In this document: positions 19,601 through 26,866 of the stretch, one piece after another
How the letters are laid out: each line of letters begins with the position of its first letter
Numbering within the stretch: position 1 is the first letter of the stretch
Origin: JANMCE01 sp963791625
Lineage (GTDB): Bacteria > Actinomycetota > Acidimicrobiia > Acidimicrobiales > Ilumatobacteraceae
Direction of reading: 5' to 3'
Assembly: GCA_963791625.1 (NCBI GenBank)
Contig: CAWBTA010000006.1
Span: forward strand, 930,001 to 994,000
Length of the DNA: 64,000 nt
The notes under the pieces: generated by a model
The model's database searches: none
Seen by the model: only the letters and a program-made list of their open reading frames with translations
Told to the model about the DNA's origin: nothing
Made by a program: the position numbers and the translations under genes

Positions 19601-20811
19601 AAATTTCGCGCCAGCGTCGAACGTCGCGTCGTCAGCGCCGATAGGCCGTAACCAATGGCCAGCGAACTGGCCAGCAAGACCAGCGGTACCGCTCGGGTGG
19701 AGCTGCGAAAGGCCAGCAGCACCGTGGACCGAGCATTGCCCGACAGCAATCGATGGGACAACCATGAGTCGCCGTGGGCGCCCACCGCCACCACGACCCC
19801 GATCGACCAGAGCGACGCCAGCCACATGCGAACGCGGCGCTCGACCAGAACCAGCGCGGCCATGGCCAGGGCGACCAGACCGAAGCCGAGCAGGATCAGG
19901 CCGGGGGATTGCACGTAGGCGCTCGACGCGCTGTTCCACGGCCCCGTGCTGTCACCGCCGTAAAAGAGCCAGTAGCCAAGGCCTCGCAACACCTCGGGAG
20001 CCGACGACGTCGAGGAGACGGCCTGTGCCGTTTCCGAGTAGGCGAGTACGTCGGCCCCGGTGCGGCTCTGCACCGCGAGGGCCACCAGCCACCAACTGGA
20101 CATCACGGTGCTGAGCGCGCCAACCCGGCCGACGGTGGCGATCGCTCGCTTCAGGCTGATCTCGTGTTGGACGAGTGCTGCGTAGGTCAGCCACGAGAGC
20201 GGCGCGACAGCAATCAGCAACAGGGCCGTCGCGTTGATGCCGCCAACCGTTGCGACCAACAGTGCGATGAGTGCCGGGTAGCGCCAGCCTCCGTGCCGTG
20301 CGGCCCGAACGGTGAACGCCATGATCCAACCGAGCCCGGCCCACGGCGAGAGCAGGATGGACGTGCGGTTGACGTACGTGAGCACGTAGGGAGAGAGTTG
20401 GTAGAGCGCGGCGGCGGCCAACGCGGCGCCCGTGGCGATACCGAGGGTGCGGCAGAGTCGCCACAGGCCTTGGCCGGCGGCGAAGAACAGCAGACCGAGC
20501 CAGAGCCGTTGGGCGACCCAGTCGGGCGACCCGAGGCGATCGAGGAGCCAGTACCACGGCCCTGCCGGCCACAGATATCCGATGGTCTGGTGGGTGACGT
20601 AGCCACCGAACTGGGCCGGATCCCACAGTGACGTCGCGGTGCGCATGAGCCGGCCGGGGTTGAGATAGAGGTATTGCTTGGTGTCGGCCGCGACTTGCCC
20701 GGGCGCCGTCAGCAACGGCGGAACGAATGCGATCAGGGCGAGGAAGAGTTGGCCGATACGCCCGCGTGGCTTGCTCAACGCCTTAGGGAATGACGACGGC
20801 GTAGAGGCCAT
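16693..20811 (-). CDS. AftD-like alpha-(1->3)-arabinofuranosyltransferase, copy 2
   Basis: A second intact AftD-family protein of about 1372 residues, clearly paralogous to copy 1. It opens with AADTKQYLYLNPGRLM, YVTHQTIGYLWPAGPWYW and DWVAQRLWLGLL, and has the same layout of N-terminal GT-C helices (to about residue 430), a long extracytoplasmic part with discoidin-like modules (VMAFDGDASTFWRV, AFDGDSSTRWVAPMG), and C-terminal helices. I chose the ATG at 20811, which overlaps the upstream PIG-V-like gene by 29 bp; a start at 20829 is also open. Unlike copy 1 it has no frameshift. Two copies suggest different acceptor positions on the arabinan, but that is inference. Confidence 0.87.
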   Translation of the reverse strand: MASTPSSFPKALSKPRGRIGQLFLALIAFVPPLLTAPGQVAADTKQYLYLNPGRLMRTATSLWDPAQFGGYVTHQTIGYLWPAGPWYWLLDRLGSPDWVAQRLWLGLLFFAAGQGLWRLCRTLGIATGAALAAAALYQLSPYVLTYVNRTSILLSPWAGLGWIMAFTVRAARHGGWRYPALIALLVATVGGINATALLLIAVAPLSWLTYAALVQHEISLKRAIATVGRVGALSTVMSSWWLVALAVQSRTGADVLAYSETAQAVSSTSSAPEVLRGLGYWLFYGGDSTGPWNSASSAYVQSPGLILLGFGLVALAMAALVLVERRVRMWLASLWSIGVVVAVGAHGDSWLSHRLLSGNARSTVLLAFRSSTRAVPLVLLASSLAIGYGLSALTTRRSTLARNFSLTSVVLTMLQLPAIWNGSLVDRQLRRPEQIPTAWSEAATALQQRGSDTRVLELPGQEFSAFRWGTTTDQLLPGLMTRPTITRDLLPLGSPQMMDLLLALDNRQQDGTLRPDSIAPVARLLGVGDVVVRGDERFEKYQTPRPDRVAQLVPTQTPGLEAPTSYGPPVPNAGPAALLDAVALADVAFPHPLPAVTVFPVASPTPIVRAEATEGSVLIAGSGDGVVDAAHLLPSGALVRYSADAVSDQQRREWAADSGLIVITDSNRKRAQQWRGSQNTVGMTEDQSPGVLSVDAADVRLPLFPAANTDSQTLALQQGGTVHATAYGEPNAYRPEDRAVMAFDGDASTFWRVADRADAVGQRIEATFDTPRPAESFVVRQPPGDRTITQLTVSTINGSSSLTLEPRSQSAAGQPLGLPVGMISTLTLEITATTGAGSFVGQNAVGIDVGSDGPPITEVVRPPIDISRAVGSGLADRPLAVVLSRERSDPASTYRRDPEPRLVRALQLPADIAFTLSGNAHAADRSPDALRSASLSSSGHLEGSEQSRVSSAFDGDSSTRWVAPMGQADGGWLDADLGTTRTIDHLDISQPGGDRFSRVDRIEVTLDDTTRSAPVDASGRVSFESMTGRRLRVTLRSASPRFAVDPHFNEPVVLPVAITDIVVPGWSAPVSTSLLPTTCRDDLLTIDRRSLPIQVAADGVISPCTAGPIMISAGEHHIASTPGTATGIDLDRLVLRHDTAVASVPTPTPAVRPTTRSSTETVVQIDKATDPFLLVFGQGWASGWRASLNGHDLGTPVKVDGGSMAWPIEVSTTPATVKISWRPQRFVNAGLLVSALGAVACVLLAVLGRRRVDVVPSAHRLKTPSRAGAFAGVLTLAVCAAAVVAPWAALVIGAIAIISRTVRVLRRLGLVAAVVCVGITGVFVAGQQFRHRYRPGFGWPQSFASVHQLALLAVLFLVVDATSAPPKPRSPD

Positions 20812-22024
20812 AGAGCACCGACAGACCAAACAGAGCCGAGCCGCACAAGGCCAGGAAGATGCCCCAGAGTTCGTTGTGCCATCGCTTGGGCCACGCAGCG
20901 GCGACGGCCACTATCAGCGGAAACGCGCTATACACAAAGCGGGGTCGGGCCGTGACCGTTTCCGGCAGGAACATGAGAATGCAGATGACGGCCACATAGA
21001 TCACGGCATGGGCGGGAAGCCGGCTGCGAAACAGGGCCGCCACGCCGATGAGCAGACTCAGAATGGCGAGCACGGTGATGAGGTTCGACGGTGACGACAG
21101 GGGATGAATGAAGAACTTCAGGACACGTCGCACCGCGGTGCCGCCGAAACTCACCCCTTCCCCCCAGGCTTCGGACTGCACGCGGAACCACACGCCACGT
21201 TCGTTGGCCCGCCACGCGATGTAGATCTGCACGCCGATCAACCCGAGCGGCGCGATCAGGGGAGTGATGAGGCTCCTCCAATTTCGTTGCGAACGCAACA
21301 ACAACAGCGAGCCCACCGCATATGCGGCGATGAGTGCAACGGCATTGGGGCGACTGGCGGTGGCACCGGCTGCCAGGAGACCGGCGATGATGTAACGGTG
21401 TCGATGCCAGGCCAACATCGAGACGGCAGCGAGCAGTAAGAACAGTGCTTCGCTGTATGCAAACGACAGGACGAAGCTGCCCGGATAGAGCGCCGCGATC
21501 ATCATGGTTCGCTTCGACGTTTCGACTCCGGTCCAGGCGCGGGCCAAGGCACCCATGGCGACGACAAAGGCCAGGCCTAGGAGGAAGTTCACCACAAGCG
21601 CAGCGGTGACATCGCTGCCGGGCAAGACCATGTCGACGGCCCGCACCAGCCACGGGTACAGAGGGAAGAACGCCGCACGGGCCTCGGGCTGGGCGTAGGT
21701 GATGTTGGCTGGGACTGAGGTCGGGTAGCCGCGGCGAATCAACGAGAAGTACCACTGCCCGTCCCATGAGGTGAGGGCTTCAATGATGCCCGCCGCCGCG
21801 CTTCGGGGCCGATCACCGCATATCGCAACACCGCGATTCTCGCACTCGACCACGGCTGACACCTTGGCGGCGGACACCGCGGCGGCGCCCGCAATGACCA
21901 TCACACGCGACACGAGATAGGTGATGACGCCCCAGGTCAGGGCGTGTCGCCACGCTGGGGTATCGGTCGGGGTCACTGGCGTGACATCGGCGTGGATCTC
22001 GGGGCGAGCGGCGACGGCTACCAT
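20783..22024 (-). CDS. GT-C mannosyltransferase, PIG-V/GPI-mannosyltransferase-like
   Basis: A polytopic membrane protein of about 413 residues. The first periplasmic loop holds SWDGQWYFSLIRRGYP followed by AAFFPLYPWLVR, the signature of PIG-V-type and related bacterial GT-C mannosyltransferases that use polyprenyl-phosphate mannose. Roughly ten hydrophobic segments follow. The start is placed at the ATG at 22024, which overlaps the stop of the DNA glycosylase gene; a longer frame from 22075 has no clear support. Its neighbours suggest it modifies lipoglycan or arabinan at the outer face of the membrane. The sugar transferred is inferred from the family. Confidence 0.8.
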   Translation of the reverse strand: MVAVAARPEIHADVTPVTPTDTPAWRHALTWGVITYLVSRVMVIAGAAAVSAAKVSAVVECENRGVAICGDRPRSAAAGIIEALTSWDGQWYFSLIRRGYPTSVPANITYAQPEARAAFFPLYPWLVRAVDMVLPGSDVTAALVVNFLLGLAFVVAMGALARAWTGVETSKRTMMIAALYPGSFVLSFAYSEALFLLLAAVSMLAWHRHRYIIAGLLAAGATASRPNAVALIAAYAVGSLLLLRSQRNWRSLITPLIAPLGLIGVQIYIAWRANERGVWFRVQSEAWGEGVSFGGTAVRRVLKFFIHPLSSPSNLITVLAILSLLIGVAALFRSRLPAHAVIYVAVICILMFLPETVTARPRFVYSAFPLIVAVAAAWPKRWHNELWGIFLALCGSALFGLSVLYGLYAVVIP

Positions 22025-22908
22025 CGGGCGATAGACCGGATGGGTTGTTTCGGCCCGTACTTTGGCGCCTTCCATCCGTCGGAAGACAACAGCTCGAGCA
22101 CACGACCACGGTGACCTGCATAGGGCGCAAGAAGCTCGAGCATCCGCTCGTCACTGCCCCGAGGCTCACCCGCCAGTGCGAACGAAACCACGTTCTTCAC
22201 ATGGAAGTCGCCGACCGGGACAGCGTCGGGGTCTCCCATCGCTGTCAACATGGTGCAGGCCGCCGTCCAAAGCCCCACGCCCGGCAGCGACAGGAGCCGC
22301 TGGTGGCCGTCAGCGATGCTCATGTTGGCAACCTCGTTCACTCGAGCGGCGTGTCGACAGACCGCGGCAATGGTGTCGGCACGTCGCCGTTCGATGCCCA
22401 TCCGGTGGTACTGCCAGTTTGGCGTGGTGGCCAGCAGCAGCGGGTTTGGCGGCAGCCGCAACTCGACCGGACCCGGTGCCGGCTCCGACGTGTGCTGGCA
22501 CAATGCGCTCCACTGGCGGACCGCTTCGAGACTGGTCACCCGCTGCCCGAGGATGGACCGGATCAGATCGGAGAGCACCAGCCCGCTGGCCGACATGGTG
22601 GGCACCCCGTGTTGATCGAGAGCCCTGGCGACAGCCGGATGGTGCGGGGAAATGTCGGTCGGAGTGTCGGTCGCGCCGATCAGGGCGGGCACGCTGTCCA
22701 GCAGCCACGAGGCGCCTGCGCCGTACGCCATCGTTGACAGGTTGCCACCAGCCCACGAGATGTGAAGCGTTCCGGGTCCGGCTGGGGTGCGGGCGGAGCG
22801 CCAGAAGTCGGTGGCCGAGAGCGTGATCGTCGGGTCGAAGCGGCCATGTTGATGGCGTCGTAGCAACGGGCGCAGATCGGCCAGGGTGCGTGGGGCTTCG
22901 AGGGTCAA
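22018..22908 (-). CDS. DNA-3-methyladenine glycosylase-type HhH-GPD protein
   Basis: A base-excision repair glycosylase of the AlkA/HhH-GPD superfamily that removes alkylated bases. The helix-hairpin-helix is LLSLPGVGLWTAACTMLTAM near residues 205-225. The following VPVGDFHVKNVV supplies the catalytic Asp. The N-terminal part, with DFWRSARTPAGPGTLHI, resembles the AlkA beta domain. I place the start at a TTG (22908), 12 bp after the stop of the upstream ABC ATPase; the open frame extends further only as antisense of that gene. No strong Shine-Dalgarno is visible, so the start is weak. It sits inside a long same-strand run between transporter and envelope genes. Confidence 0.82.
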   Translation of the reverse strand: MTLEAPRTLADLRPLLRRHQHGRFDPTITLSATDFWRSARTPAGPGTLHISWAGGNLSTMAYGAGASWLLDSVPALIGATDTPTDISPHHPAVARALDQHGVPTMSASGLVLSDLIRSILGQRVTSLEAVRQWSALCQHTSEPAPGPVELRLPPNPLLLATTPNWQYHRMGIERRRADTIAAVCRHAARVNEVANMSIADGHQRLLSLPGVGLWTAACTMLTAMGDPDAVPVGDFHVKNVVSFALAGEPRGSDERMLELLAPYAGHRGRVLELLSSDGWKAPKYGPKQPIRSIARW

Positions 22909-22919
22909 GAAGAAGAAAT

Positions 22920-23942
22920 CTACTGCGCCGCGTCCGCCAGGCCGGAAACCGGTACCGGGTGGTGACAGGCGACGAAGTGTTCGTGGCCGACCTGGACGAG
23001 CTGCGGTTCCTGCTCGGCACAGATGGCGTCGGCCGATGGACATCGGGTGCGGAAGCGACAGCCGGACGGGGGAGCTACCGGAGACGGGATCTCGCCCTGC
23101 AGTCGTACTGCCCCATCCGGACGTACCGTCGGGTCGGGTACCGGGATGGCCTTCAAGAGTGCCGTCGTGTACGGATGGCGCGGCTCGCGGTACAGATCGT
23201 CGGACGGCGCGACCTCGCACATCTTGCCGAGGTACATGACCGCCACTCGATCGCTGACGTTCTTCACCACGGCCAGGTCGTGGGCGATGAACACGAGCGT
23301 AAGACCAAACTGGGCCTTCAGGTCTTCGAGCAGGTTCAGCACCTGAGCCTGCACCGACACGTCGAGGGCGGAGACGGGCTCGTCGCAGATGATGAGGCGC
23401 GGGTCGAGAACCAGCGCACGGGCGATGCAGATGCGCTGGCACTGACCGCCGGAGAACTGGTGTGGGCGCCGGTCGCCGGCCTGGTCGGGGTCGATGCCGA
23501 CCGCAGCGAGGGTGGCGCGGGCCTTGGCAATCCGTTCGTCCTTGGTGCCGATACCCCAGATGTGGAGTGGCTCGGCCACGATATCGATCACTTTACGACG
23601 CGGGTTCAGTGACGAGATCGGGTCCTGGAAGATCATCTGCACGTCGGTGCGTAGCTTGCGTAGCTCTTCTCCATGCAGCGCTGTTAGTTCGCGTCCCTCG
23701 AACATGACCGAGCCACCGGTGGGTCGGGGGATCTGCATTATGGCGCGCCCGGTCGTGCTCTTGCCGCAGCCAGATTCACCGACGAGGCCGAGGGTTTCAC
23801 CCTTCAACACGTCGAACGAAATACCGGTGACCGCGTGCACCTTCTTGCCGTGCTCCTCGGTCTTGAACTCAACCACGAGATCTTCAACGCGCAAGAGCGT
23901 GTCGTGACCGTTGTGGAGGTGCGCCTTGCCGCTACCGGCCAT
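22920..23942 (-). CDS. Oligopeptide/dipeptide ABC transporter ATPase (DppF/OppF-like)
   Basis: ABC ATPase of 340 residues that energises import by a peptide-type system. Walker A is GLVGESGCGKSTTGRA, the signature is QFSGGQCQRICIARAL, Walker B is RLIICDEPVSALD. The C-terminal oligopeptide extension has GCRFRTRCPSADAICAE, the Cys-containing motif of Opp/Dpp ATPases. One unusual residue is the Cys in SGGQCQR, where most relatives have GGQRQR. The ATG overlaps the stop of the DppD-like gene by one base (TGATG). Confidence 0.92.
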   Translation of the reverse strand: MAGSGKAHLHNGHDTLLRVEDLVVEFKTEEHGKKVHAVTGISFDVLKGETLGLVGESGCGKSTTGRAIMQIPRPTGGSVMFEGRELTALHGEELRKLRTDVQMIFQDPISSLNPRRKVIDIVAEPLHIWGIGTKDERIAKARATLAAVGIDPDQAGDRRPHQFSGGQCQRICIARALVLDPRLIICDEPVSALDVSVQAQVLNLLEDLKAQFGLTLVFIAHDLAVVKNVSDRVAVMYLGKMCEVAPSDDLYREPRHPYTTALLKAIPVPDPTVRPDGAVRLQGEIPSPVAPPSGCRFRTRCPSADAICAEQEPQLVQVGHEHFVACHHPVPVSGLADAAQ

Positions 23943-24985
23943 CAGCTTCCTCCCACCAACGCAGCAAGCGATTCACGCCTGCGTACCGCATCGGTATATT
24001 CGGGGGAACCAACGGGATACCAGCAGCGGTAGTAGTGACCGGGAGCCTCGACCGCTTCGACGAGCGGCGGTTGCTCGCTGACGCAGCGCTCGCTGGCGTA
24101 GGGGCAACGAGGTGCGAACCGGCAGCCCGCCGGCGGTGCGATGAGGTTCGGCGGTCGACCGCCCACGCTGTCGAGGCGGGTGTGCGCCTTATCGGTCAGC
24201 TTGGGGATGCTCCTCATCAACGCTTCGGTGTACGGCATTTTCATGTTGGCGAACAGGCTGGCCGTTGGCGCTCGTTCAACGATCTGCCCGGCGTACATCA
24301 CGGCGATTTCGTCCGTGCGACCGGCCACCACGCCAAGATCGTGGGTGACCAGAATCATCGACATGTTGCGGTCGTGCTGCTGCGCCGCGAGCAGGTCGAG
24401 AATCTGCGCCTGTACGGTGACGTCAAGAGCGGTGGTCGGCTCGTCGGCGAACAACAGCGTGGGGCCACATGACAGCGCAGTGGCGATGGTGACGCGTTGG
24501 CGCATGCCGCCGCTGAGCTGGTGGGGATACTCGTTTAATCGCCGTGCAGGCTCGGGGATGCCAACATCAGCGAGTAAGCGTTCGGCCGTCTCGATGGAAT
24601 CCTGCTTGCTCATGCCGAGCGTGCGGCGCAGCCCTTCGCCTACCTGCTTTCCGATCTTCATGACCGGGTTGAGGGACGTCATCGGGTCCTGGAACACCAT
24701 CGCCATCTTCTGGCCCCAGAACGAGCGCATCTCGTTGCGGGAACGCCCCATCAGCTCCTCGCCATCGAGGCGTACCGACCCGGAACGGATCACGTTATTG
24801 CCGGGCAGCAGGCCCATGATGGAGCGCGAGAGCACGCTCTTGCCGGACCCCGACTCACCTACGATGCCAAGGGCTTTACCTCGTTCCAGTGTGAACGACA
24901 CCCCGTCGACCGCGCGCACTACGCCGGCGGTGGTTTTGAAGTGGGTCTTGAGATCGTTGACGACCAGGAACGGCTCAGCGGTCAT
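23942..24985 (-). CDS. Oligopeptide/dipeptide ABC transporter ATPase (DppD/OppD-like)
   Basis: Partner ATPase of 347 residues. Walker A is GIVGESGSGKSVLSRS, the signature is QLSGGMRQRVTIATAL, Walker B is LLFADEPTTALD. The C-terminal part has GCRFAPRCPYASERC, the usual OppD cysteine motif. OppD and OppF form a heterodimer on the cytoplasmic side of the DppB/DppC permeases. The start overlaps the end of the DppC-like gene (ATGA), and the stop overlaps the next ATPase, so all are coupled. Confidence 0.93.
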   Translation of the reverse strand: MTAEPFLVVNDLKTHFKTTAGVVRAVDGVSFTLERGKALGIVGESGSGKSVLSRSIMGLLPGNNVIRSGSVRLDGEELMGRSRNEMRSFWGQKMAMVFQDPMTSLNPVMKIGKQVGEGLRRTLGMSKQDSIETAERLLADVGIPEPARRLNEYPHQLSGGMRQRVTIATALSCGPTLLFADEPTTALDVTVQAQILDLLAAQQHDRNMSMILVTHDLGVVAGRTDEIAVMYAGQIVERAPTASLFANMKMPYTEALMRSIPKLTDKAHTRLDSVGGRPPNLIAPPAGCRFAPRCPYASERCVSEQPPLVEAVEAPGHYYRCWYPVGSPEYTDAVRRRESLAALVGGS

Positions 24986-25875
24986 ATTTTGGCGTCCCGG
25001 CCGTCGATGATGGATTGCAGGCGATCACCGATGAGGTTGATGCACAACACGGTAACGAACATCACGCCGATTGGGATGAAGGTGACGTGCCAGATGCCTT
25101 TGCCGACCAACAGCTTGCGACCGTCGTCGATCATGGAACCCCAACTCGGTTTCGGACGCTGAATAGAGAGGCCTAAGAAGGCCAGCCCCGCCTCGGCAAC
25201 GATGGCAACGGCCGTAACGACAAGGGCGAAGGCGGAGAGCGGCAGGACGACATTCGGCAGAATCTCGCGGAACAGAATGCGTCCGTTCTTAGCACCCAAC
25301 GAACGCGCGGCCAGGACGTATTCCCGCTGCGAGACCGTCAGGGTGTTGGCATAGGCGATGCGAGCGAACGCAGGGATGGCGACGATCGCAATGGCGGTGA
25401 CGATGTTCCACAGGTTGTGTCCAAGGAACGCAGTGATGGCCAAAACCAGCACCAGCGCGGGGAACGCGAGCAGGGTGTTGACGATGGTGTTGAGCACGGC
25501 CTCAAGGCGCCCCCGGTAGAAGCCGGCGAACAGCCCGAGTGCACCGCCCACCACCATGGCGGAGATGACCGACACCACGCCAACGGCCAAGGCGACCCTG
25601 CCACCCCACAGGACGCGACTGAAGATGTCTCGACCGATCTGGTCGGTGCCGAACCAGAACTTCGAGCTGGGCATGAGGCCCGCTTTTCCGAGGGTCTTTC
25701 CGTTGGGCTTGAGCGGCAGCCATGGGGCGAGCATGGAGCCGACCACGATCACCGAGATCCATGCGACGGGCAGCCAGAGGCCAAGGCCGTGCTTTCGTCT
25801 GGTCGGTTTCGGTGCGGCGGAACCGGTCGTTGCCGTGTCGCCCGACGTTCCAACGACGCTTGTTTGGTCACCCAC
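24982..25875 (-). CDS. Peptide-type ABC transporter permease (DppC-like)
   Basis: Inner-membrane permease of the BPD_transp_1 family, about 297 residues. After a polar, Ser/Thr-rich cytoplasmic N-terminus come a first helix (LWLPVAWISVIVVGSMLAPW) and the DppC-typical FGTDQIGRDIFSRVLWGGR. The EAA loop for ATPase contact is EYVLAARSLGAKNGRILFREILPN. Five or six helices are predicted. I chose the GTG at 25875, which overlaps the DppB-like stop by 8 bp; another GTG at 25887 is possible. Confidence 0.9.
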   Translation of the reverse strand: MGDQTSVVGTSGDTATTGSAAPKPTRRKHGLGLWLPVAWISVIVVGSMLAPWLPLKPNGKTLGKAGLMPSSKFWFGTDQIGRDIFSRVLWGGRVALAVGVVSVISAMVVGGALGLFAGFYRGRLEAVLNTIVNTLLAFPALVLVLAITAFLGHNLWNIVTAIAIVAIPAFARIAYANTLTVSQREYVLAARSLGAKNGRILFREILPNVVLPLSAFALVVTAVAIVAEAGLAFLGLSIQRPKPSWGSMIDDGRKLLVGKGIWHVTFIPIGVMFVTVLCINLIGDRLQSIIDGRDAKI

Positions 25876-26845
25876 GAGTGCTGCCACGGCGGATCCTTGG
25901 GTCGAGAACGGTATAGAGCAGGTCGACCACGAAGTTCGCAGTGACGTAGAAGAGGGTGATGACCAGCACGAGGCCGAGTACGACCTGGTACTCACGGGAC
26001 AGGATGCTTTCCACCAGTGCCGAGCCCACCCCGTTGATCGACATGAGTTGTTCCATGATGACCGCTCCGCCGATGAGCGCTCCGACGTTGATGCCGATCA
26101 CGGTCAGCAGCGAGAACGAAGACGGGCGCAAGGCGTGCCCGAGCAACACCCGCCACGGCTTGATGCCTTTTGCCGTAGCCATCTGAATGAAGTCTTCCTG
26201 CAGGGTTGCTGACATCTCGCTGCGGAGCAACCGGGTGTAGACCGATGCCAACCCAAGGGCGAGGGTCAGCACGGGGATGACCATCGAGCGGAGATTCTTG
26301 CCGAGGTCCTCGGTGAGCCGCGTGTAGCCAACGCTGGGCAGCCATTTGAGTTTCACGCTGAAGATGAACACGAGAATGAGAGCCAGCGCGAAGTTCGGGA
26401 GGGCGAGCAGGATGAATGACCCGCCCGTTATGGCCGAGTCCGTCACCTTCCCTTTCCTATAGGCGCTGATCACCCCCATCGGAATGGCAATGAGCACTGC
26501 CACGATCTGGGTGAGGATCATGATTTCAAGGGTGACGGGCAATCGCTCTTTCAGAATACGGGTGGTGGAAATCTTCCCGCTGGAGGGTGCAACTTTGTGA
26601 CCAAGGTCGCCGGTCACGGCGCCTTTGGCCCACAACAAGTACCGCATGGGCACGGCCCGATCGAGACGCAGTTCCTTGCGTACCGTCTCGATCTGGGCCA
26701 GGCCCGTGGGCGTCTTGTTGTCGTATGCCGTACCGAGCACCGCGACGACCGGATCTCCTTTCAAAAGGAGTGTGAGCATGAACGTGGTCAGCGACACGAG
26801 AAAAACCGTGAGCGCCAGCACGCCGAGCTTTGTACCGATCTTCAT
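25868..26845 (-). CDS. Peptide-type ABC transporter permease (DppB-like)
   Basis: Inner-membrane permease of 325 residues with the DppB layout: an N-terminal helix, a periplasmic domain, then five helices. Family residues include LRLDRAVPMRYLLWAKGAVTGDLG and the EAA loop EDFIQMATAKGIKPWRVLLGHAL. The gene starts at ATG 26845, 21 bp after the stop of the substrate-binding protein, and ends inside the DppC-like gene. It forms the translocation pore together with DppC. Confidence 0.92.
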   Translation of the reverse strand: MKIGTKLGVLALTVFLVSLTTFMLTLLLKGDPVVAVLGTAYDNKTPTGLAQIETVRKELRLDRAVPMRYLLWAKGAVTGDLGHKVAPSSGKISTTRILKERLPVTLEIMILTQIVAVLIAIPMGVISAYRKGKVTDSAITGGSFILLALPNFALALILVFIFSVKLKWLPSVGYTRLTEDLGKNLRSMVIPVLTLALGLASVYTRLLRSEMSATLQEDFIQMATAKGIKPWRVLLGHALRPSSFSLLTVIGINVGALIGGAVIMEQLMSINGVGSALVESILSREYQVVLGLVLVITLFYVTANFVVDLLYTVLDPRIRRGSTRG

Positions 26846-26866
26846 TGATGCAGGCCTTGTCTTTCG

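Noticed and set aside
22909..23442. An N-terminal extension of the DNA glycosylase
   Set aside because: This stretch is in frame but antisense-like within the DppF-type ATPase in another frame of the same strand; AlkA homology begins only after the ATPase stop.
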